Below are positions 56,082-64,000 of a stretch of DNA of 64,000 nt, piece by piece. Made by a program: the position numbers and the translations under genes. The notes beneath the pieces are model-generated. The model did not search any database. It was not told where the DNA came from and saw only the letters and a list, made by a program, of their open reading frames with translations. Each line of letters begins with the position of its first letter. Position 1 is the stretch's first letter. The stretch is from Dryococelus australis (lineage: Eukaryota; Arthropoda; Insecta; Phasmatodea; Phasmatidae), in the NCBI GenBank assembly GCA_029891345.1, contig CM057006.1, forward strand, positions 43,065,056 to 43,129,055, written 5' to 3'.

Positions 56082-57253
56082 GGGGGTTGGGAGTCGTCGG
56101 AGCAAGGAGGTCGTGTTTGCCAACTGACGTGCCTTCAAACCGTCGTAACAGTCGACATCGCCTCGAGTAGATTCCCTCAGAAATGGAAATCTATACGCAG
56201 CCTCCACTTCAATCCCCCCCCCACTCCCCCCCCCCAACTCATCCGGCGTAATGGGCCCGGCGGCCATGCTCAAGGGCCACGCCAATCTCTCCAGCCGACG
56301 CGCCGGAAGTGTGAAGGAAGGGCATAGAGTAGTCGAGAATACAGCGGCGAAACAGCTCGAGATTGTTCCCAATTGGTTTCTCATTCATCAAGAAGAGCTG
56401 CAAGTTTTATAGAATGCATTTCCAGTTTTCATCCAATCGTTTCTACTTCCGAACATTATTTTTACGAACACGTGTCATTGCCGTGATACAGACGGACATA
56501 CAGACTTTAAATATAAGAGACGCTCTGTGTAAATTTATAAGAGAGGACATATTGAACGGCTGAGTACTTTTTACTCTCATTTCCAGGATTACGATCAAAA
56601 TAATTAATTGTAGGGGGAACTGTTTTATATTATTGCATAGCAGGGCGGTCATAGTATTTTCATTATTCGCATCATAGAACAATTCCATAATTATTTTTTA
56701 AATATAAGCTTGAATAACCAAGAATTCAAACAATCGGTCGTATTTATCACTTAAAGGGAAGAAGTAGCGGTCTTGTGTACTTGAAAATTAATTAAACTTG
56801 TTTGGGGTTAACTCAATCGAGAGTAGCTTGTGTGCAGGATGCGAACACACACCTCCTTCCCCCGCCACTCTCTTCTCCTCTTGCCAGCATCCCTTGCCCT
56901 GCCCGCGACCTCCACCCATCCTGCGCTACGTGTCAGGGGGCGGGCGAGATTTATCCGCCGGGTCGCCATTGTCTGATAACTGCGACGCGCATTTCAATGC
57001 GCGCGCGCACACACACACACACATCGTCCGGGGTGATTTGTGTCGCGGTTACCCGGCCGCTGGCTGTTCGCGAGTGTAACCCCCCTCCCCCCCTCAACCC
57101 ACGTAGTCCCTTGCAGTTCCTGGGTCCGGCCCGCGTACATCGTGTGTGGCTGTCGTCGTGTGTGGGCGACGTAATTCAGAGAGTGGCGGAAGGTGGTAGG
57201 GGGGGGGGGGGGTTGTTGCAGTTAGGCGAGGGACGAAGGGCCGCGGTCGTCGT
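56082..57253. other. Unassigned DNA with a CpG-rich part at 56820-57250
   Basis: The distal part is G+C-rich with a CA microsatellite (about 57006-57023) next to a GC-alternating stretch, C runs near 56214 and 57078, and a G run at 57199-57211. Overlapping plus frames 56798-57266 lack domains. No gene is called. Confidence 0.35.
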
Positions 57254-57435
57254 AGCGGCTAGATAGCTCGTCTCTCCAACCAAGGAGAACCAGGGTTCGA
57301 TTCCCGTCGGGGTCTTCCCCTTGGATTTTCCGCTTGTCTCGGCCCCACGGCCTAGCATTCCGGCGCCGCTCTATCCCCAACTCGCTTCACCCTCGACGGC
57401 TCTCCAGACTTCGATGCCAAGAGTCGGCCAGATCT
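57254..57435 (+). mobile_element. SINE family G with box B
   Basis: The head 'gcggctagatagctcgtctc' and 'cagggttcgattcccgtcgg' (a good box B) are followed by the body 'cattccggcgccgctctatc', 'cgcttcaccctcgacggctc' and 'tcgatgccaagagtcggcca'. The 'gagttttctc' block seen in other copies is missing or altered. This copy supplies the clearest tRNA-type promoter for the family. Confidence 0.7.
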
Positions 57436-57483
57436 CGTCACCCGCTCAACCCAGTAAAGTCGGTAACGAAGGAAGGGAGTGTG

Positions 57484-57708
57484 TACTGTTCACTGTAAAG
57501 TGGACACTTTTGAATGCCCTCTCATTTGAAAAAAATAGTCAATAAATATATTATATTTTAGCCTTCGATGTTAACTTCCGGTTGCGGTGGATTACATACA
57601 CTGTGTTAATTACTTACATGACAATATTCATTTGAAAAGGGAGTTCAAGAGTAAAAATATGACTGAAAGTAAAAAGCAACTAGGGACTTTACCGTGAACA
57701 GCCTATAG
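57484..57708 (+). mobile_element. Family A MITE, short form
   Basis: About 225 bp. The left end is tactgttcactgtaaagtgg, the right end 'actttaccgtgaacagcctata'. The interior 'ttagccttcgatgttaactt' and 'cggttgcggtggattacata' closely match 18150-18396. A few bases next to the right terminus are deleted ('agggactttacc'). Confidence 0.85.
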
Positions 57709-57719
57709 TTACTTCTTAA

Positions 57720-57950
57720 CGCTGAAGTACAAGTGTTACGTAACCATTTTTGTGAATACTTCAATTATTACTTTTGCTTCTTTTTTTAAATGAGTATGCG
57801 TGCAGTAACTAGCCAATTTGTAAAACATCTTTGTAATGATTGTACAGTTTCACTTGACCGACGCTTGAATATTAATATTATTAATAGCGGAATAAAACGC
57901 AATGTGCAAGAAGTAAAGTTTAGGTAGGGCTTTTAAAAAGTAATCAGTTG
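57720..57950 (+). mobile_element. Family A MITE, long form, 3' two-thirds
   Basis: Contains 'gtgttacgtaaccatttttg', 'cagtttcacttgaccgacgc' and 'gtagggcttttaaaaagtaa', all from the long form. The left third is absent and the right terminus is broken off after 'tcagtt'. It follows the preceding short copy by about ten bases. Confidence 0.65.
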
Positions 57951-57969
57951 AAATTTCAGTTGGCGTGTT

Positions 57970-58108
57970 TTAAGTCTCTGTAATTTTGAAATCTGACCTA
58001 TTTTTAATTTCTATAACGCGACAAATTTTATGTTTCGACTATTTTCGAAATTTATTTTAAATTTAAGTAACTAAGGCTAGTTATGGCCTTCAGCTGGGTG
58101 CTTGTGCC
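57970..58108 (-). repeat. Family J dispersed repeat, copy 2
   Basis: The inverted counterpart of 41537-41670. It shares 'ttatggccttcagctgggtg' and 'ttatgtttcgactatttt'. There is no foldback beside this copy, so the J segment can occur without it. Confidence 0.7.
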
Positions 58109-58571
58109 ATTTTAATATGTTATGTTGTGTTTTTTGTGCAGTCTACGTCGAAGTTTCCAATGACTCAGATACGTGTTGGCAGGTATTACGCTATTATGTA
58201 CGCTATTATGTTCTTAATATTTTATACCAGGTACTAGGGAGGATTTATACTATTATGAGGAAAGAACTGGAATTAATTATGAAGAAAGAGCATGCATTTA
58301 ATTGAACTATTATGGTGTACATTAAATATAAATTATTGGCGAGGGAGGTCCTAATCAATTACAGTATCTGACTAACCTGAGTGATACAGTTGCCGGAGGC
58401 TGAGTGTTGAGTCGGAAGGCGGCGAGCGACACGCCAAGCTGCATCTTGATGGCTTCATCTCGTCGTGGGTCCACAGACAGACCCCATACAAAGTGTTGCC
58501 AAGTATTATATAGCCTCTGGTGGTGTGATTGTCCCAATTACCGTGCCGCCGGGAGGGGAACTTCGCCGATA
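58109..58571. other. Unassigned DNA
   Basis: Contains a small direct repeat 'ttacgctattatgtacgcta' near 58188-58215. Nothing else is recognised. Confidence 0.35.
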
Positions 58572-59074
58572 TCTACATAACACAAAGTCGCCCGGCCGCG
58601 TGTGGCTGTGTATTAGGCTAAGGCTTCTAAACTACTTGATGGATTTTGATGCGGTTTTCACCATTATTTTAGAGAATTTCTTGAGGAAGGTTTAGGTATA
58701 TAATACACTAATATTTAATGTAATGATAGTAGAGAAATGTCCACGTTTTCTATAAATTCGGGAAAAGCCGCTTTTCGGATACTTACATGGTTTACGGTGA
58801 CTAAACCGAAAGAGATACACCAAATTACTGTACTACAGTATTGTAGATCTTGGAAAGGTATACAAAAATGTCACGACAGCCTAATGTTTATCTTTTTAGG
58901 ATGACCCACAGTAACCATTTTTGTCTTTTAAAGTTCACTTACGAATACTTTGTGGACAGCACAGTCTTATTCCTATGTTAGTTACCGTAAGCATGTTTTA
59001 TATATACTTGCTGTAAACCTAAACAATGCCATGTTTGTAAATTGCACCCGAGCGAGGCTGGGGCGGCTCGCTAG
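58572..59074 (+). mobile_element. Helitron-like non-autonomous element, copy 4
   Basis: 503 bp, the best-preserved plus-strand copy. It begins TCTACATAACACAAAGTCGC after an A and ends 'gcgaggctggggcggctcgctag' before a T; in the ending, GCGAG can pair with CTCGC. The interior has 'aggcttctaaactacttgat', 'gatgcggttttcacc' and 'gggaaaagccgcttttcgg'. There is no coding capacity. Confidence 0.8.
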
Positions 59075-60340
59075 TGCTTAATAAGCTATTATTTCTGTAA
59101 TGTATTTTGGATTCTTAGCCTTGCCAGAATACCGATGCGCTGCTGCTGTTCGCTGGCCTTGTCCGCCTTTACCTGATCATAACAATGCGTTGCGTCATTC
59201 TTGTATACGGTTGCGATTCCAGGATGATCGTATTTCGGTTCGCGCCGCCAGTTTCCTATCCCGTGTTCGTATTGGGCCTACTCTCTGCAACAGGCGACGC
59301 AGACGAACGCGATATTTGTTTGCTTCGTGTGCATGTTTATTAATGAAGTTTTGTGACGCAGAATTAATTATCTATGGCAGTTAACTGTGTTTGAGTTGCG
59401 GCTATTGACTTGTGAAGTCGGGTGGAAACTGTGTGTGGCTGGTCTGGTTACGGGAGTGTTTGTTTACGACGGAATACGCGAAGGAAAAAAATGCTTCCTG
59501 TGTTGAATGAAGTGTTACCCAAGTTACGAAAGATAGTGGAACTGCTGTCTATGGTATATACAATTTTATTTGGCTTGCGTAATACTACCACACATACATA
59601 AACGTGTTTAATTGAGATTTAACAAAAAAAATAAAAATGTATTGAAAGTGAAATTTTCTAAGATTTTACAACCACTTCCTAAATTAGCATGGTGTCTTAC
59701 GAAATGCAGTGCTGGGTAATATAATTGTGCGAACTTGTCTTTGGAATTCATATTATTACTGTGCGCTAGATTACAAAACTCGGCCAACAGTTCTTCCAGA
59801 CTACCATATCCTATCGGAGATGAACTTGTGTACTAATCAATTTTTTTCTTGCTTTTTATTGATATTTTATAATTACTTCTTAAAGAATATTATTTTTGTC
59901 ATTAAAAATAGTGTTTAACTTAGTTTTACTTACAATGAATACATATTCATAACTCTAACCACAAAGAAAAACTGGAATACAAATCAAACCACTGGGGAAC
60001 AAAATTCAAATGTCCTGGTTTTATACTGGGATTACTACAGCCAATTCACATGAAATGAGAAAACCAATTACAGCTATGTGTGTATGCGCCCTTTGATGTG
60101 CATTTGTAGTGATCGACTGCAAAATATTGGCGAGAAAACACTTAGATTAAAGAAATAAAATAAATTCATACTACGCAGAAGCAAAAAGACAGTAAATGAC
60201 AAAAAAAAGACACCGGCTGTGTATAAGAAAATAACAAAAAAGTCATTATGGAGAAACGGAAAGTTCGTGTCTTCTATTGGGCCGTTTGGCAGAGGCTAAT
60301 TCTGTTGCTTGAAAAAGGGATTTTCTTCACTTTCCGTAAA
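59075..60340. other. Unassigned DNA
   Basis: Includes a plus frame of 94 codons (59100-59384) in a G+C-richer stretch, with several Arg and Cys and no recognised domain. It is not repeated elsewhere in the window, so it is the kind of unique sequence where a small exon could hide. No support beyond that. Confidence 0.3.
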
Positions 60341-60575
60341 GCCGCGATGGTATAGTGGCCAGGCCATTCACCTCCAACGACGGCGAGTGGGGGCTACATC
60401 TGGATTTTCAAACGCGTAAAACACGCCGCGGGCGCTGCCTGTGACCGGTGAGTTTTCTCCGTGTACTCCTGTTTACTCTATCATTGCATTCCGCCGCTGC
60501 TTCAGCTCGCCCTCACTTCACTCGCATCGGTGTTTAAGGGTGTCAACTATCAACTGCCGTTCAGATCTGTCACGC
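60341..60575 (+). mobile_element. SINE family G, longest copy
   Basis: The head 'gccgcgatggtatagtggcc' resembles the 5' half of tRNA-Asp. The body has 'ccggtgagttttctccgtgt', 'gcattccgccgctgcttcag' and 'cctcacttcactcgcatcgg'. It joins the head seen at 27880-28058 with the body seen at 20860-21082, showing that these belong to one family. Confidence 0.7.
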
Positions 60576-60740
60576 ACTTCTCCCCCACATTGTTGTTATT
60601 GTTTTGTTTTCAGTCAGGTTAGAAAGCTGGAATTGTGCTATTTAACTCCGAATATAAGTCATGCTGCTTGGTGTTTATGACTGGCCTACAAACTGAAGAA
60701 CAGTGAACTAAAAAGTAGTGAAGTGTGCTGGTGGTCTTAA

Positions 60741-61347
60741 GGTGATATTTCACTTTTTTTTTATTTTGTTATCTGAAAGAGTTTCGAAAAGTGCCCCCTT
60801 AATGTAGTTATTATTTGTCAAATCATTATAGTTTTCATAATATAACACTCAAAAGTCTCAATTTCCCGAATTCTGCAGCATACTAGGCTTTGTCCCTAGA
60901 TATTTTTCCCAATAAGATGGGATTTAGTGCAATCTGTACGGTGTGCATAACATACTGATTCAGTATGAGTGCGATTTATAAACAGGTGAGCGAGTATTGG
61001 CACTCTGAATTTTGTCGAAAATAGGGGTCAGACTTGTCGTAAATATATTTTTGTTCATTCAAGCGAAACTGTTAACATTCATTTAATAAATAGTTTATAC
61101 CATAAACTATAGAGGAAAAGTTGTTTTTGTCACTTTCGTAGCTTGTAATGCATATGCAGTATGTCGCGCTTAGACTCTTAATTCAACTTTTTGAACCTGC
61201 CTATAACTCTCTTGTGTCGGAATTTGAGTGTTATATTTCGAAAACTATAGTGATTTGACAACTAACAACTGCATTAAGGGGGGTGTTTTTTTTTAAACCT
61301 CTCTCGGAGAACCAAATTACAAAAAAAAAAAAGAGAGAAATATGACC
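60741..61347. mobile_element. TTAA-flanked long-TIR element, copy P3
   Basis: 607 bp flanked by TTAA (60737-60740 and 61348-61351). The termini are GGTGATATTTC and GAAATATGACC. Inverted similarity continues inward through A/T runs, a 'cccccttaatg(t/c)agtt' block and 'tatagttttc(a/g)(t/a)aatataacactcaaa', so the arms are about 120-130 bp at roughly 75-80%. There is no open frame. Its outermost GG(T/G)G resembles P1 and P2, but the rest differs. Confidence 0.75.
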
Positions 61348-61351
61348 TTAA

Positions 61352-63356
61352 TAACAGAATGCGGGTGTGACCTGAATGGCGCCCTCTCGTGGCTTGCTCT
61401 GTTACGACCTTTCGCCGGAGTTGTTTGTAGGGGTGTTTGTATCTCGGTCGATCCGAGTGATGTATAGACATGCCGGCAGTTAACCACCGCTCGGAGCGCT
61501 TTTTCTCGTTACCCCCCCCCCCCCCCCCAGGCGCTGTTATTTTTCCCTTTCAATTGCCCGCCTGTGTCCCATCCTAGTCCAATCCTCTCCTTCCTCGCGT
61601 GATTTCATCTTATCGCGGAGCTGCAACGTATCTTATCTTCGTCGTGATTTAACAAGTCCTCCTCGCCCCTTGTGTCCAATTTCCCACGCGATGGTTATCT
61701 TCGTAAATTGTCGTTCGGAACTGTGCTGCATAAGAAGTTGATAGTGTGTGGTAATTGTGGGCGATAATTTTCTCTTTGAAATACATCTGCATTATTTATT
61801 TTTAAATTAAAGTTTGGCGTTTATAAAGATTCCGTTTCAGAGTTAACCGATTTAAAAGTACAAGGTTTTTTTGTTATATAATAAACTATACAAAGATATT
61901 TTCTCCGTGGTTTAAATGTGTAGTTGTAGAGAAAATAATATTGGACCGTAGGGGAGTGTTTGTGTGTTTGACAAGTATGAATTCTGTTGTAATGCTGTGA
62001 AGCTAAATGTAACATCTAACGAACTAAATAATTTAGAGCAACTTAGCGAAATTTGATTAGATACAAACGTTGTATTTTTTTTTTTTTACGTTTCCTGCTT
62101 TTTTTTTTTTTTTTTTTTTTTGCTTACTGTGAATTACCTCACAAAAAATTACGTCTTTTGTTTTTCGGACCATAAATGAAATTGTGTGATATGTATTTAT
62201 TTTCAGAGTTATACAGAATCAGCTTCGTTGGAAATTTGTCACCTACAGTCCCTACGTGAGATTGAAATGGTTTTAAAATTAAAATTTAATTATTAGGGTG
62301 ACGTAGAATTTATGGTACAGGCAAAATAAAATTATGTATGAACGTAGCCTTGTCATTAATTTTGGCTATATATGACAACATCGCTAATTCGAAGAATTAT
62401 CATCAATTAGCATATTGCAGAACCCCTCTGTGCCGTGGTAAATATTTTAATAATCTGATATGAACTGAAGCAGTGGGGAAAATGAAGTGTAACGGACATG
62501 GGAGTTGACATTGAAATATACTCCGCCTAGGATGGTATAGTGTGTTCGAATAAAATAGCCTATACGCTGCGAGTGTAAATTCGCTACTGGTCTGAACCGA
62601 GTTCTCACAGTAAACTTTCCAAGTGAAAAGTTAATTTATTTAACATTCGCGTTACAAATAGATGTAGTTAGGGAAATATAACATAATGACGTGATCCAGT
62701 CTCAGATATTTAATTCATACATTCCAGTTATTCTGTTCCTAATTATTAAGATTATATTTTTCCTGGCTTTCTATTTTCATTTAATTTTAAACCATCGGGC
62801 AGTTTTTTTTGTAAAAATGTGTCACATCACGTGGGTGTTCGTAACAAAATTATTCACCAAAAGTTAATTAGAATATGGGATAATTCACATGTCGCAGTTC
62901 ACTTTTAAAAATAGTTCGATTCTCTTTTTATGTATTGTAAAAATATATATTTTACCAACTACGTGAAACACACTACGCAAAAATAACACTTTTGTGATTG
63001 GTTAGTTTTGCTTAACTACTCCCAAATAGGCTCGTGTATTCAATGGAATAAAATAACGCAAATGACATTGCCTGTGGGCTTTTAGTGAAAGAGGAGACTG
63101 TTCTGTGATCTTACTTGGATCACGGTTAGTGTAAAGATGGAGCAGCGCATGATTTTCTTACGGAAAAAAATCCGACAAAGTGTTTGAAACTACTGATGGA
63201 TGTGGTTAGAATTAGGCATATGTGCCTGGTGCCATTGTGGTCCAGCATTGAATTGGCAAGTGATCTGCGCTGTGGCCTGTCTGACCTAGCCGCCAGCAAT
63301 CCCCGGCACTGATACTTTATATGCCACTGCAGTTTTTCCTGGCGGCGGTAGGTTTA
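61352..63356. other. Unassigned DNA
   Basis: G+C-richer at 61370-61680 with a run of 17 C at 61512-61528; then A+T-rich with T runs near 62077-62089 and 62099-62120. No gene or recognised repeat is seen. The last part near 63200-63350 is moderately G+C-rich and unassigned. Confidence 0.4.
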
Positions 63357-64000
63357 TAGTCCATTCACGGTTTCTTCCAACTTTTCTGAAGCTCTGCTAA
63401 AGTTCTACGTACCGGATATTCCTCCGCCTCGTGTAGACGAAGCTTAACCAAGTCCAGAAAAATACACCAAAAGGACTACACACCGATTTCGTGCGCACTT
63501 AGTGTAATAATCTTCTACATAAAGGCTGTTCACGATAAAGTGAGTGCTTTAGAAATGAACCTTAGAAAAAAGTCACTGCCCCTGCCTGCATATATTTCAA
63601 CGGGCGTACTGAGTTACATTCTCCCAACAAAGTTGGCAACGACGACGGCTGGAAAGTAGTTTCATATTTTAACGACAAATAAAATGCGTTCGTTAACCAT
63701 ATGGGATTAATTAAAAGTATTTCTTTCGCTTTCTGTTTTTTTAATGCATCGAAGTGTAAAGATAAGCAGATTTGTAAAGTATTTACTTTCTTAATAATTT
63801 CACAGTTTCACTTGACCGGCGTATGAATAAAGTAAAGAGGCCCATGGAAATGTTAATTTTGCATAAGGTGGAGGATTACACAACGTGCATACAAGCCTAA
63901 GCAGGGCTTTCAAAAGTGCTCGTTTTACAGTGAACAGCCTATTAGAACTATTTCTTACTATGCATTACCAACACTCGTGTTTTTTCGCGGTTTTTATTCA
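63357..64000 (-). mobile_element. Family B MITE with nested A element, cut by window edge
   Basis: Starts 'tagtccattcacggtttctt', continues 'ctgctaaagttctac', 'cctccgcctcgtgtagacga' and 'cgtgcgcacttagtgtaata'. It is interrupted by an A element and resumes 'gaactatttcttactatgca', as in the intact B at 31250. The rest lies beyond the window. Confidence 0.85.
63532..63942 (+). mobile_element. Family A MITE, long form, inserted in a B element
   Basis: 411 bp flanked by TA on each side (63530-63531 and 63943-63944). The left end is aaggctgttcacgataaagt, the right end 'ctcgttttacagtgaacagcctat'. The empty site in the B element at 31250-31669 reads 'gcataagaactatttct', so a TA duplication is directly visible. 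Confidence 0.9.

Noticed and set aside
55485-56384. 299-codon minus-strand frame
   Set aside because: Most of it is the 26-bp minisatellite, which is stop-free in all three frames. The non-repeat ends are composition-driven and show no domain.
1-64000. A previously undescribed multi-gene system
   Set aside because: I found no intact gene cluster, no conserved small-ORF series and no phage or plasmid modules. The organised signal in this window is nested mobile elements.

Overview
This window looks like gene-poor nuclear DNA from a large, repeat-rich insect genome. It is mostly A+T-rich, with short G+C- and CpG-rich islands and many long homopolymer runs. I see no bacterial or viral gene organisation, no rRNA, no CRISPR array, no intact tRNA gene and no protein-coding gene I can defend. 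Translations of one dispersed SINE family (near 14760, 20860, 27880, 57260 and 60340) resemble junk ORFs I recall from stick-insect assemblies such as Dryococelus australis. That is recall, not a search, so 'phasmid' is a moderate-confidence inference.

Almost everything supportable is mobile-element debris, much of it short non-autonomous DNA transposons. Family A (about 240 or 420 bp) has termini TATAGGCTGTTCACGGTAAA and about 16 full or partial copies. Family B (about 425 bp) has seven copies and related termini (TATAG..., then TTCACGGT). Family E has two copies. There are also three TTAA-flanked, piggyBac-like elements, one hAT-like element with a perfect 8-bp target duplication, and four Helitron-like elements. 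Three of the Helitron-like copies have a canonical A|TC...CTRR|T end structure; the fourth is canonical only at its 3' end. Retroelement remains are solo-LTR-like elements (family D, one with a perfect GAGC duplication; another 848-bp element flanked by GCAG), an LTR-like family F, and several tRNA-derived SINEs. A decayed Tc1/mariner transposase (about 7062-7335) is the only recognisable protein relic.

Layout. 1-13 kb: families A and E, a 184-bp tandem duplication, a CpG-rich island at 4.7-5.4 kb, the Tc1 relic, a TTAA element inside an A fragment, and an AT-rich foldback. 13-26 kb: family B, SINEs, the hAT-like element, a Helitron and family K. 26-41 kb: D and F LTRs, families A and B, a SINE, an odd TGTAAA-rich block at 36.2-37.5 kb and a GATA microsatellite. 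41-50 kb: nested A, B, K, D, a TTAA element and a solo LTR. 50-64 kb: Helitrons, a 22-unit minisatellite, a GC-rich block, SINEs, a long-TIR TTAA element and a B copy cut by the window edge.

The genes do not work together, because none is visible. What can be read is a history. Family B elements were repeatedly invaded by a Helitron, family K, an A element and a solo LTR. D LTRs were invaded by an A element and a TTAA element. Family B is therefore among the older insertions, and A, the Helitrons and the TTAA elements include younger ones. The window is intergenic or possibly deep intronic DNA.
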